From assembly GCF_018449515.1 (NCBI RefSeq), contig NZ_JAAVUQ010000014.1:124001-188000 (forward strand): a stretch of DNA of 64,000 bases, written 5' to 3'. The translations under genes and the position numbers were made by a program. The stretch is from Caballeronia sp. dw_19. GTDB taxonomy: Bacteria > Pseudomonadota > Gammaproteobacteria > Burkholderiales > Burkholderiaceae. Under the pieces are notes generated by a model that had not been told where the DNA came from, did not search any database, and saw only the letters and a list, made by a program, of their open reading frames with translations. Shown piece after piece: positions 45,968 through 54,281 of the stretch (its first letter is position 1; the number at the start of each line of letters is the position of its first letter).

Positions 45968-46795
45968 TTATTTGGCCGATGCCTGCGTCTGCTGTTCGAC
46001 CACGAATTTACTCGTGCCCATGTTGTAGCTCTTCTCGGCGTTGACGAGGACACCGGCGGCCTCCGCTTTCTTGATGGCGCCATTGAGCGCCGCGAGGAAG
46101 GCCGGTTCATTCTTGCGTACACCACCGACGATGGGCACAAAGTCGTAAGCGTCCAGCGCGATCTTGTCCTTGTCTTTCCAGCCCGGTTCGGACACTTTCA
46201 GCGTCAGGTTCGGGCCGTCGTAAGCGATCGCCTCGCAGCGGTCATCCTCGAAGGCCTTGTACATTTGCGCCGTGCCCGTGAAGAGCACGGTGTCCGCACC
46301 GAGCTTTTCCTGCAGCGCGCGGTTGTACATGTTGCCCTGACTGCCGCACACCTTGCGGCCCTTCAGGTCATCCCACTTCGCGATGGTGGTGTTCTTCGGC
46401 GCAAGCAGCACCATGCCCGCCATCATGTAGTACGGGTCGGTGAAGTCGATCACCTTCGCGCGGTCGGGGTTTTTCCCGAGCGTCGCGAAGATCACGTCGA
46501 TGCGCCCCGCGTTCAGCAGTTCGATCCGGTTCGATGCCACCACCGGCACGAATTCGATCGCGGTGTCCGAGCCGAACAGATCCTTCGCGACGTATTTGGC
46601 GAGGTCCACCTCGAAGCCGATCTCCTGACCCTTGTTGTCGAGATAGCCGAACGGGACGTAATCGTTACGGATGCCGACGATCAGCTTGCCGCGCGCCTTG
46701 ACCGTCGCCAGTTGGTCGGCGTGCGCCGCCCCCGCCAGGCAACTGCACATGACCGCGAACATCACGAGACGGACCCACCACGACGGCTTCGACAT
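45968..46795 (-). CDS. ABC transporter substrate-binding protein (amino-acid type)
   Basis: 275 residues with a signal peptide ('FAVMCSCLAGAAHA'). The family-3 solute-binding start 'LATVKARGKLIVGIRNDYVP' and 'FGYLDNKGQEIGFEVDLAKY' are clear, as is 'GRIDVIFATLGKNPDRAKVI'. The ligand is uncertain: such proteins bind amino acids, opines or small carboxylates. As first gene of the nine-gene operon its ligand is presumably the operon's substrate. The divergent LysR gene starts 147 bp upstream. Confidence 0.9.
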   Translation of the reverse strand: MSKPSWWVRLVMFAVMCSCLAGAAHADQLATVKARGKLIVGIRNDYVPFGYLDNKGQEIGFEVDLAKYVAKDLFGSDTAIEFVPVVASNRIELLNAGRIDVIFATLGKNPDRAKVIDFTDPYYMMAGMVLLAPKNTTIAKWDDLKGRKVCGSQGNMYNRALQEKLGADTVLFTGTAQMYKAFEDDRCEAIAYDGPNLTLKVSEPGWKDKDKIALDAYDFVPIVGGVRKNEPAFLAALNGAIKKAEAAGVLVNAEKSYNMGTSKFVVEQQTQASAK

Positions 46796-46941
46796 TAACT
46801 TCTCCCGGACAGATGAGGTGTATTCGGCGTCCCATGCGGCAGGCGGCATGTAGCGTGCTGCTATTTTTCATCGCGTGACTATCAGCGTCAAATAGGACAA
46901 AATTCACTTCTTATAAGCTGACCTTATCCGGAGAAGGCGCC
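46796..46941. promoter_or_regulatory. Divergent promoter/operator region of the transporter operon and LysR gene
   Basis: 146 bp between divergent starts. It contains the palindrome CTTATAAG (46910-46917) close to the LysR start and A+T-rich stretches, in the position expected for LysR boxes. No confirmed T-N11-A site. Confidence 0.45.
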
Positions 46942-47862
46942 GTGAATGTCCGTCAACTGGAGTCGTTTCAGGCCGTGATGACCGCTGGAAGCCTCACCGC
47001 GGCTGCCGGCATGCTGAGCGTTTCGCAGCCGGCAATCAGTCAACTGATCGCGCAGCTCGAGCGAAGTTGCGGATTTTCCTTGTTCACCCGGGCCGGCACG
47101 AAGATGCGGCCCACGCGCGAAGCGGACGTGCTGTTTGCTGAAGTGCAGCGCATGTTCATTGGAGTGGGACGCGTCGCGAATATCGCCAAGGCCTTGCGCG
47201 ATCAAACCTGGGGCGCGCTGAGTGTCGCCTCGTTTCCGGTACTGACGCGGCGCGTGCTGCCGGACGTGGTCACGCGTTTTTGCGCGGAGCGGCCGGACGT
47301 GAAATTCAGCATCGAGAGCATGCGCTCCCGCTCGCTTGTCGACGCCGTGGCAACACAACAAGTCGATTTGGGATTCAGCGTGCTGCCAGGGGACCGGCCG
47401 GAAGTGGAAAGCACCTACCTCTGCACCATGCGCGGCGTGTGCATTCTGCCGACCGGTCACCGCCTTGCCAAGCGGCGGCTGATTCGCGCAAAAGATCTGG
47501 ATGGCGAAGCATTCGTCGCCCTCGGACCGCAGGACCATTCGCGTTTCCTGATCGACAAGATTTTCGAGGAGGCGGACGTGGAGCGCCGTATCCAGATCGA
47601 GGTCGGACAGTCAGAGACCGCCTGCGCCTTCGTCGCCAACGGCGTGGGCGTGGCGGTGGTCGACCCGATCAGCGTGTACAACAATGCCGGCGGCAAGTTC
47701 GCGGTATGCGCATTTGAGCCGAAGATGGAATTCGACATCTGGTTGATTCGCTCGAAGACGGCGCGCCCGTTCGCACTGATCGAAACGTTCTCGACATACG
47801 CATGCGCGCATATCCTGAAGCTGAAGGATGAAGCAATCGACATGTTGCACAGGCGCGGCTGA
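46942..47862 (+). CDS. LysR-family regulator of the adjacent operon
   Basis: 306 residues from GTG at 46942, with GGAGAAGG upstream. Winged HTH at residues 1-60 ('MNVRQLESFQAVMTAGSLTA', 'VSQPAISQLIAQLERSCGFS'), then the effector domain. The pattern fits LysR regulators of amino acid or opine use (OccR/NocR-like). It diverges from the ABC transporter/hydroxyacid operon and probably activates it with the transported compound as inducer. Confidence 0.9.
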   Translation: MNVRQLESFQAVMTAGSLTAAAGMLSVSQPAISQLIAQLERSCGFSLFTRAGTKMRPTREADVLFAEVQRMFIGVGRVANIAKALRDQTWGALSVASFPVLTRRVLPDVVTRFCAERPDVKFSIESMRSRSLVDAVATQQVDLGFSVLPGDRPEVESTYLCTMRGVCILPTGHRLAKRRLIRAKDLDGEAFVALGPQDHSRFLIDKIFEEADVERRIQIEVGQSETACAFVANGVGVAVVDPISVYNNAGGKFAVCAFEPKMEFDIWLIRSKTARPFALIETFSTYACAHILKLKDEAIDMLHRRG

Positions 47863-48007
47863 CAGCACGCGCTTCACCGCACGCACTTCACGGCCTTCAT
47901 CCGATCTGCTGTTCTGTGCATCTATCTGCGCCGGTACGGGCCACAGAGCGTATTCCGGCAAGTGAGGGCTTCATGTCAGCCACCGCGTTTTGACGCGCGG
48001 CCCAAGA

Positions 48008-48982
48008 TTATTTTTCCGGCCGCGCCCCGACCGCCGTCTCTCCCGCCCGCAACGCGAATCCTGCGTATTCGCGCTCGAGAAACGGCGCGGCATGTTCGAG
48101 CAGGAAGCGCCGGAACGCGATGCAAGTCGGCGACAACCGCTTCGAACGAAGGTGAACGATTTGCCACGTGCGGTCGACTGGCGTGCCATTGACGTCGAGC
48201 AACGCAAGCTCCTGCGAACGCAACTCGAGCGCGAGCGTATGCAACGAGATCAGGCTCACGCCCATGCCGGCCATCACAGCCTGCTTGATCGATTCGTTGC
48301 TGCCCAGCGTCACGCTGCGCGCCGGCGTGAACAAGTGTTGCTTGAACATTTGCTCGGACACCGCCCGCGTTCCCGACCCCGGTTCGCGCAGCAGGAACGT
48401 ATCGCCCGCCAGCTCCTGCAGGTCGAACCGGCGCGCGTCCCGCAGCGGATGATCGACAGGCCCGATCAATACGTGGGGATGATAAGCCAATGGCTCCGCC
48501 GTCGTGCCGAGCTCGGGCGGCGGGCGGCCCATGATGGCGAGGTCGGTGGCATTATCCTGTAGCTGGCGCAGCAGGACCTCGCGATTTCCCACCGAAAAGC
48601 GCACGTCCACGCGCGGATACTGCCGCGAATAGGCAGCAAGTAGTTTCGGTGCGAAATAGGTCGCAGAACTTACGATACTCACTGAGATCGAACCACTGTC
48701 GGCCATCGACAGCGAAGACATGGCGTCCTCGGCGTCCTTGATTTCTCCGAGAATCCGGCTCGCATGGTGCGACAATCGTTCGCCGGCTTCGGTCAATGTG
48801 AGCTTGCGGGCAACGCGCTCGAACAGCGGCAGCCCGACAGCTTCCTCCAGTTGCCGGATCTGCATGGAGATCGCCGGCTGCGTCAGGTGCAATTCCTCCG
48901 CGGCACGCGCAAAGCTCGGATACCGGCAAGCGATCACGAATATCTGCAACTGTCGCAAGGTCAGCGAGCGAATAAAGTTCAC
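48008..48982 (-). CDS. LysR-family regulator (CbbR-like)
   Basis: 324 residues. The N-terminal 'LTLRQLQIFVIACRYPSFAR' and 'LHLTQPAISMQIRQLEEAVG' match the CbbR group, which controls the Calvin cycle, and the effector domain shows 'GRPPPELGTTAEPLAYHPHV', also seen in CbbR. No cbb genes are in the window. It lies 110 bp downstream of the xox operon on the same strand, so regulation of C1 oxidation is possible. Its own promoter may lie in the gap. Confidence 0.8.
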   Translation of the reverse strand: MNFIRSLTLRQLQIFVIACRYPSFARAAEELHLTQPAISMQIRQLEEAVGLPLFERVARKLTLTEAGERLSHHASRILGEIKDAEDAMSSLSMADSGSISVSIVSSATYFAPKLLAAYSRQYPRVDVRFSVGNREVLLRQLQDNATDLAIMGRPPPELGTTAEPLAYHPHVLIGPVDHPLRDARRFDLQELAGDTFLLREPGSGTRAVSEQMFKQHLFTPARSVTLGSNESIKQAVMAGMGVSLISLHTLALELRSQELALLDVNGTPVDRTWQIVHLRSKRLSPTCIAFRRFLLEHAAPFLEREYAGFALRAGETAVGARPEK

Positions 48983-49092
48983 TGTAGACGGCCATCCTGC
49001 AAACCAGCCTTATGCGGCTCGCTTGACTATCGAGCTTCATCAAACTTCTGAAGCCAAGCGAGTAAACCTGTCTGGCACCCATGTGCGCAGGA

Positions 49093-49443
49093 TCACTTAG
49101 CCGTCTCCTGCTGCTGCCCGAATGCGTCGAATGCCCGTGCCGAATAAACTATTGCCGCACCCGCATTCAACGCGATGGCCACCGAAAGGGCAGCCGCGAC
49201 CTCTTCCTTGCTGGCTCCCGCCCGCGCCGCGGCGGCACTGTGCACCGTGATGCAGCCATCGCAGCGCGTAGTGACTGCCACCGCCAGCGCGATCAGTTCG
49301 CGAGTCTTGGCATCGAGCACGCCATCCTTTGCCGCCGCGCCGTCGAGCGCTTCGAATCCGGCCAGCATCGCGGGCGCGTTTGCGCCCAGTTCGCCTATTG
49401 CGTCCATTAGCCTGGGCGCGTAGCTTTGGGTATCGATCAACAT
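49093..49443 (-). CDS. Carboxymuconolactone decarboxylase / AhpD-like protein
   Basis: 116 residues. The redox-active pattern 'AVTTRCDGCITVHSAAAARA' contains CxxC followed by His three residues later, as in AhpD-type peroxidatic carboxymuconolactone decarboxylase proteins. It could reduce peroxides or a disulfide, or detoxify. It is the last gene before the LysR gene in the xox operon. Start chosen at 'MLIDTQSYAPRLMDA'. Confidence 0.85.
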   Translation of the reverse strand: MLIDTQSYAPRLMDAIGELGANAPAMLAGFEALDGAAAKDGVLDAKTRELIALAVAVTTRCDGCITVHSAAAARAGASKEEVAAALSVAIALNAGAAIVYSARAFDAFGQQQETAK

Positions 49444-49510
49444 GGACTGGCTCCAATGTGAATGGTTGTGTGGTCGGCGACCCGCAGCCATCCGCGAAGA
49501 AAGAACCGTG

Positions 49511-50299
49511 TCAGCGGCTCGCACGAGGCGCGTTCACGGCCTTGTCCGGTGTCTTCTTGCCGGGCAGCGGGGACAAGGCTCGCAACGCGCCCTGATAACT
49601 CAGCGTTTCACTCTGTACAGGATGCGCGAAATCATCGTTCGAACCCGGTACTTCCGTGCGGATGAGCAGCACCTGACCCGGTACCGCTTCCGACATGACA
49701 AAGGTATAGCGTTTGCCGATGTACTGAGGAAAGCGTGCGCTATTCGGATCCCCTAGATAGGGCTGGATCACGATCTGCTTCGCCCGGACCTTCTGGCCTT
49801 GCGCGTCGCCGGTCACCGGCGTGATCGGCGGGCTGGCCGCCAGCGCCAGGCGTACGCGGCGCTGGAAATAGCGGCGCTGTCCTCCCGTCAACTGCTCCAT
49901 CTCCGCAATGTCACGCTCGAGGAAATACAAGATCACGGGATTGCACGGCAGGCCTTCACCGGGCACCTCGACCTTGCCGCCATGGTCGCTCACCAGCGCG
50001 TCGCCGTTGGCGTTGTCGGCGCTGACTACCAGGACCTTGACCGTATCCTTCTCCCTCGCCGGCGGTCCGGTGCGCTCGACGGCGTAGTCCAGTTCGGTTT
50101 GCGGCTGAATACCCTTCAGGTGCGTCGACAGGAAAAGAAGCCGCTCGGCCGGCGCGATCTCGGGACTGGCGCTACTTGCCGGGCTTGCCGCGCTGGAAGC
50201 ATCCGCCGCAAACGCATGGCCGGAAGCTGCCAGCAAGACACTGGCCACGGCGGCGACCCAACTTGCCCGCAGTCTTGCCATGCGCGTCCACGCTCTCAT
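49511..50299 (-). CDS. Exported protein of unknown function in the xox operon
   Basis: 262 residues with a signal peptide ('VAAVASVLLAASGHAFAADA') followed by an Ala/Ser-rich linker. The core contains 'PCNPVILYFLERDIAEMEQL' and 'RRYFQRRVRLALAASPPITP', which I do not assign to a named family with confidence. Its start overlaps the xoxJ stop by 4 bp (ATGA), so it is co-translated with xoxJ. This makes a role in periplasmic methanol oxidation, for example maturation of XoxF or XoxG, plausible. Confidence 0.7.
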   Translation of the reverse strand: MRAWTRMARLRASWVAAVASVLLAASGHAFAADASSAASPASSASPEIAPAERLLFLSTHLKGIQPQTELDYAVERTGPPAREKDTVKVLVVSADNANGDALVSDHGGKVEVPGEGLPCNPVILYFLERDIAEMEQLTGGQRRYFQRRVRLALAASPPITPVTGDAQGQKVRAKQIVIQPYLGDPNSARFPQYIGKRYTFVMSEAVPGQVLLIRTEVPGSNDDFAHPVQSETLSYQGALRALSPLPGKKTPDKAVNAPRASR

Positions 50300-51219
50300 T
50301 TCGCGTTGGCCTGTGCGGCCGGGGGCTCGCTGATAGCGAGCAACGGGACCTCATAACTCGTCAGTATCTTGTCGATCTTGCCCTGGTTCGCCCCGATCCA
50401 CTGGTCGACCTTCGTCTTCCACGCGCCTTCGCCATAACGCACGCCCATCGATATTTCATAGTCGAAACGTACTCCCGGCGTTGGAGGGAAGGCCACCAAC
50501 CTGACCTTGTCGCCGGCTTGCTTCGCGAAATAACCGGCAATGGGTCCCCACAAGAAAACGACATCCACATTACCCGCCGACATGTCGCGCTGGATCATCT
50601 CGCCCGGGAATTCCGCAGGGTCGCCGCTTTGCACCTTATACGACACCGCTTGCTCGATCAGGTTGTTGCCAAGGAGCCAATCGACAGCGGGCGTATTGGA
50701 AAAGATCCCGAGACGCAGTTTATGCAACTGGTCGGGCGGTAGCTTGAGGAGATCGGACGGCGTCTTGATCGATGAGAATTCGGGGCGGTTCGGAAAGACC
50801 ATCGCGTAGGTGGAGTGGAGCCAGGGACGCGTGGTCGACGTCATGTCGTATCCCTTCGGCACGCCGATCACCACGTCGCACTTGTAGTCTTCCGTGTCGG
50901 GTATCTTCTCGCGCAGCGTGTGCCGGATGAAGCCCATGCGCTGCGGAAAGTACGTGTATTCGATCTTGTAGCCGAAGTCGCTCGCCATCTGAGCCGCGAT
51001 CTTGTTTTCGAAACCCTCTGCCTTGTCATTCGAGAGCGGCATGTTGTTGGGGTCCGCGCATACACGCAGCACGCCGTCGGCTCCGTCGTTGTGCGGCAGC
51101 GCAGGACCGTCGGCATGGGCGGTACTGAACCCAAGCGCCATGCAAGCTGCTGCGAGCGCTGTGCGCGCGAACGCGCCAAGCCTTGAGTAAGCGACACAAG
51201 CGACGTAAGCGTCAGACAT
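50296..51219 (-). CDS. xoxJ: XoxJ/MxaJ-like periplasmic protein of methanol dehydrogenase
   Basis: 307 residues with a signal sequence ('LAAACMALGFSTAHADG') and a family-3 solute-binding-like fold ('VLRVCADPNNMPLSNDKAEG', 'NKIAAQMASDFGYKIEYTYF'). This combination, located next to xoxF and xoxG, is that of XoxJ, proposed to help load or activate the methanol dehydrogenase. It is 75 bp downstream of xoxG. In other clusters MxaJ/XoxJ plays an equivalent role. Confidence 0.85.
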   Translation of the reverse strand: MSDAYVACVAYSRLGAFARTALAAACMALGFSTAHADGPALPHNDGADGVLRVCADPNNMPLSNDKAEGFENKIAAQMASDFGYKIEYTYFPQRMGFIRHTLREKIPDTEDYKCDVVIGVPKGYDMTSTTRPWLHSTYAMVFPNRPEFSSIKTPSDLLKLPPDQLHKLRLGIFSNTPAVDWLLGNNLIEQAVSYKVQSGDPAEFPGEMIQRDMSAGNVDVVFLWGPIAGYFAKQAGDKVRLVAFPPTPGVRFDYEISMGVRYGEGAWKTKVDQWIGANQGKIDKILTSYEVPLLAISEPPAAQANAK

Positions 51220-51294
51220 CAGTCCCCTCCGGTAAAGCGTGTACAGGCGCCAACGTCAGCGACGCTCGGGCAGCGTGGATGTTCAGCGTGGATA

Positions 51295-51708
51295 TTATTT
51301 GGCATCGATCGCCTGCAAGTCACCCGGCTTGATCTTGCCGTCGGAACGCCCCTTCAGATACGCAAAAAGGTTCTGCCAATTCTTCTGCATCATGTTGCTG
51401 GAACTGAAGTCGGGCATACCCTTATCAAGACGTCCGCCGAACACGGTCCGGTGAAACTCCGTCGGATCGAGGGTCTTGAACGCATCGATCAGCGACGGCC
51501 CCACCATGCCCTGCTGCTGCGCGCCGTGACAACGTTCACAGTCAAGCGCCCGCCAGGTCCGCCAACCTTGCAACGTGTTGTTATCAACCTTGTTACCGTC
51601 GACAACCTGGTAAGCAACCGGCTTCATCTGCGCTGGATCGGTCTGGGCGTATGAAACGGGTAACGTCACCAGGGCTATCGCCAGCGGCAAGAGTATTCGG
51701 CCTTTCAT
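51295..51708 (-). CDS. xoxG: Cytochrome c for methanol dehydrogenase (XoxG)
   Basis: 137 residues with a signal peptide ('LPLAIALVTLPVSYAQ') and a single heme motif 'CERCH'; 'GMPDFSSSNMM' further on offers the axial methionine. It accepts electrons from XoxF in the periplasm and passes them to a terminal oxidase. Placed 202 bp after xoxF and separated from it by a strong double hairpin. Start fixed at 'MKGRILLPLAIAL', because the upstream frame is leader sequence. Confidence 0.9.
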   Translation of the reverse strand: MKGRILLPLAIALVTLPVSYAQTDPAQMKPVAYQVVDGNKVDNNTLQGWRTWRALDCERCHGAQQQGMVGPSLIDAFKTLDPTEFHRTVFGGRLDKGMPDFSSSNMMQKNWQNLFAYLKGRSDGKIKPGDLQAIDAK

Positions 51709-51784
51709 TGCGCGTGTCTCCTTCGGTGTGAACGTGCTGCGCCATACGTCTTGCACGCATTGGCGCAGAGTTGGAACGATTGGT

Positions 51785-51843
51785 GCCGGGTCCCGGATCC
51801 CCGGGACCCGGCCGGCCGCCTCTGTCATGCAGGGGCGGCCGGC
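51785..51843 (-). terminator. Strong double hairpin between xoxF and xoxG
   Basis: GCCGGGTCCCGG (51785-51796) and CCGGGACCCGGC (51801-51812) form a perfect 12-bp stem with a 4-base loop. A second dyad, GCCGGCCGC with GCGGCCGGC (about 51811-51843), follows. Lying between xoxF and xoxG in the same transcript, it can act as a partial terminator or mRNA-stabilising element that lets xoxF exceed xoxG. Confidence 0.7.
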
Positions 51844-51910
51844 GCGTGTCGTCAAGCTCTCTTGATGAATCGTGACGACCGGCTGGAAGAGGCTGAAGCT
51901 CCGGCCCCTG

Positions 51911-53719
51911 TCAACTCGGGATGGCAAACACGAACAGCGTGCCGCCAAGCGCCGTGTACTTCGCGAGTTCACGATAACCGCCGACCGCGCCCAGACCCTC
52001 CGTGGACTTCTCAAGGCCTGCCGCCATGCCGATACCCGCCCATCCACCAATGCCCGAATAGACGCCGACAAACTGCTTGCCCTGATACTCATACGTGAAC
52101 ACGTTGCCAATGATTCCGGACGGTGTCTTGAACTTCCAAAGCTCCTTGCCATCCGAGATACGCACGGCCTTCAGGTAGCCTTCGAGCGTGCCATAGAAGG
52201 CAATGCCGCCCGCGGTCGCCAATGCACCCGACCATACCGAGAACTTCTCCGGCTTGGACCACGCGATCCGGCCCTTGCTGGCGTCCCAGGCAATGAAGTT
52301 ACCCATCGCACCCTTCTCGTTCGGACCCGGATACATCGACAACGTGGCCCCCACGTAAGGCTGGCCGGAAACGTATTCGACTTCAAACGGTTCGTAGTCC
52401 ATACATACGTGATTGGTCGGGACGAGAAACAGGTTGCTCTTCGGATCGTAGGCCGCCGGTTGCTGGTCCTTCGAGCCCAGCGCCGCCGGACAGATGCCCT
52501 TCACGTTGTGGTCCGGACCGGCCGCCTGAGTCGAGTAAGCCGCGTTGCGAATCGGCAAACCGCTCTTCAGGTCCACGCGGTCAGCCCAGTTGACTGCCGG
52601 GTCGAACTTGTCGGCAACCAGCAACTGTCCTGTTTCGCGATTGAGCGTGTAGCCGAAGCCGTTACGGTCGAAGTGGACGATTGCCGGCACTTTCTTGCCG
52701 TTCATAGGCAGGTCGGCAAGGATCATTTCGTTCACGCCGTCATAGTCCCATTCGTCGTGAGGCGTCATCTGGTAGACCCATTTCGCCTGTCCCGTGTTCA
52801 GGTCGCGGGCGAAGATGGACATCGACCATTTGTTGTCGCCGGGTCGTTGCGTCGGGTTCCAGGTGCCGGGGTTTCCCGTGCCGTAGTAGACAAGATTCAG
52901 CTTCGGGTCCCATGCATACCAGCCCCAGGTCGTACCGCCGCCGGTCTTCCACTGGTCGCCCTTCCAGGTCTTGAGCGAGGAGTCCGCGCCAACTGGCACC
53001 ATCTTGCCGTCGGCCCACGTCATGGTCTTGTCGGGGTCGATCAGCATCTCGTTGTCCGGACCCGTGCTGTAGGCAGTCCAGACCGGCTTGCCGGTCTTGA
53101 TGTCGTAGGCAATGAGCCGCCCGCGTACGCCGAACTCGCCGCCTGAAATGCCGGTGAGCACCTTGTCGCCGAATACATGCGGCGCGTTGGTGTTGGTCTC
53201 GCCCGCCTTGGCATTACCGTTCTGTGCGGTCCATTTCACGTCGCCGGTCTTTGCGTCCAGCGCAACGAGCTTCGTGTCGGCTTGCTGAAGAAAGATCTTG
53301 CCGTCACCGTAGGCAAGCCCGCGGTTTACCGTGTCGCAACACATCACCGACACCACCTGCGCGTCCTGCTTCGGTTCGTATTGCCAGATGAACGTCTGGT
53401 CCTTCAGGTTGATCGCAATGACCTTGTTGGGAAATGGCGAGTGGATATACATCGTGTCGCCGATGACAAGCGGCGAACCCTCGTGACCGCGCAACACGCC
53501 GGTCGACATGGTCCAGGCAACCTGCAGCTTCGCCACGTTGCTTTCATTGATCTGCTTGAGCGGGCTATAGCGGTGATTGGAATAATCACCCGCTTGTGCT
53601 GCCCAGTTCGATGAGTTCTTGATCAGGGCGTCGAGCTGCGAATCGGCCTGTGCAACAAAAGAGCTGAGGGCCGTTACCGCAACCACCGCCAGTCCGAGAA
53701 CCAGGGTGCGTAATTTCAT
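51911..53719 (-). CDS. xoxF: Lanthanide-dependent PQQ methanol dehydrogenase
   Basis: 602 residues with a signal peptide ('LVLGLAVVAVTALSSFVAQA'). Diagnostic residues are visible: the adjacent Cys pair in 'SVMCCDTVNRG' next to PQQ, and 'MTPHDEWDYDGVNE' where the first Asp of DYD is the catalytic base and the second is the extra lanthanide-binding Asp that separates XoxF from calcium-dependent MxaF (Ala there). Propeller tryptophan-docking repeats are also present. It oxidises methanol (and formaldehyde) in the periplasm, passing electrons to XoxG. The start has GGAGGAGAC upstream. No mxaI is present. Confidence 0.97.
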   Translation of the reverse strand: MKLRTLVLGLAVVAVTALSSFVAQADSQLDALIKNSSNWAAQAGDYSNHRYSPLKQINESNVAKLQVAWTMSTGVLRGHEGSPLVIGDTMYIHSPFPNKVIAINLKDQTFIWQYEPKQDAQVVSVMCCDTVNRGLAYGDGKIFLQQADTKLVALDAKTGDVKWTAQNGNAKAGETNTNAPHVFGDKVLTGISGGEFGVRGRLIAYDIKTGKPVWTAYSTGPDNEMLIDPDKTMTWADGKMVPVGADSSLKTWKGDQWKTGGGTTWGWYAWDPKLNLVYYGTGNPGTWNPTQRPGDNKWSMSIFARDLNTGQAKWVYQMTPHDEWDYDGVNEMILADLPMNGKKVPAIVHFDRNGFGYTLNRETGQLLVADKFDPAVNWADRVDLKSGLPIRNAAYSTQAAGPDHNVKGICPAALGSKDQQPAAYDPKSNLFLVPTNHVCMDYEPFEVEYVSGQPYVGATLSMYPGPNEKGAMGNFIAWDASKGRIAWSKPEKFSVWSGALATAGGIAFYGTLEGYLKAVRISDGKELWKFKTPSGIIGNVFTYEYQGKQFVGVYSGIGGWAGIGMAAGLEKSTEGLGAVGGYRELAKYTALGGTLFVFAIPS

Positions 53720-53855
53720 GTCTCCTCCAGAATGTGTTGCCGTCCGACTCAGGGATGACCCGACCACCTATGCCCCGGGCGCGCCTTCACCGGTGCGGGC
53801 AGCGAGTTGAACCTCCGCCCGGTCAATGCCGGGCTTGCTGTTTGCGAAGACGAAT

Positions 53856-53871
53856 TGCATATTCCATGCCG
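53856..53871 (-). promoter_or_regulatory. Sigma-54-like promoter for xoxF
   Basis: On the minus strand: CGGCATGGAATATGCA. GG and GC are separated by exactly 10 bases, as in the -24/-12 consensus TGGCAC-N5-TTGC, with CA and TGC retained. It lies about 140 bp upstream of the xoxF start. Match is imperfect at both ends. Confidence 0.5.
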
Positions 53872-54022
53872 GAATTACATGTGCCGTCGAATAGGCCGGC
53901 GGAGATGGACGAAGATTGACGGGGCGCGGCACGGGTTGCGGCGGCGGCGGCGCGGAGAGAAAATCCTGAGGAGACGGATAGCGTCACGATGGCGCGAGGG
54001 TGAGACGCTTCATTCGGATTAC

Positions 54023-54037
54023 GACACATACTGTGTC
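54023..54037. repeat. Palindrome GACACATACTGTGTC
   Basis: Perfect 6-bp arms around TAC, in the middle of the divergent xoxF/H4MPT region. Operator-like. Direct GATACAC repeats follow within 30 bp. Confidence 0.5.
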
Positions 54038-54281
54038 AAATCCGCGATACACGCGATACACGATACACATCCCTGTCTCCCTGTCTGAAAGGCGCTGCAG
54101 CTCAGTGTTCCCCGGGAGGCAGGCGGTGCGCTGCAGCAACGCGCGCGGCGCGCGGGCGTTGTTCATTTGCGAGGCTGGGTCTTCGCGCGGGCTGTTACAC
54201 GGGCTGGCGCGGTGTTTGCACGGCTTTGCAAGTTGAACTTCGGTTGAGGTTCTCTATGAACGAGTGTAGGGAGGTATCGCC

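Larger units (their letters stand above)
53720..54281. promoter_or_regulatory. Divergent regulatory region between xoxF and the H4MPT cluster
   Basis: 562 bp between two divergent C1 operons, with no gene. It contains a sigma-54-like site facing xoxF (53856-53871), a palindrome GACACATACTGTGTC (54023-54037), three direct copies of a GATACAC unit (about 54044-54068), and repeated CCCTGTCT units just after. This is the obvious control region for methanol use. Confidence 0.6.

Noticed and set aside
48008..48982. Calvin cycle regulator CbbR with cbb genes
   Set aside because: The LysR protein resembles CbbR, but no RuBisCO or phosphoribulokinase gene is in the window, so the name is not used as a gene call.
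51872..53146. 424-residue open frame on the plus strand
   Set aside because: Antisense to xoxF, which is certain. Repetitive His/Arg-rich translation typical of shadow frames.
54214..54232. TTTGCACGGCTTTGCA as a sigma-54 promoter for the pterin dehydratase gene
   Set aside because: The -24 GG is TG and the spacing to GC is 9 instead of 10 bases, so it fails the key requirement.
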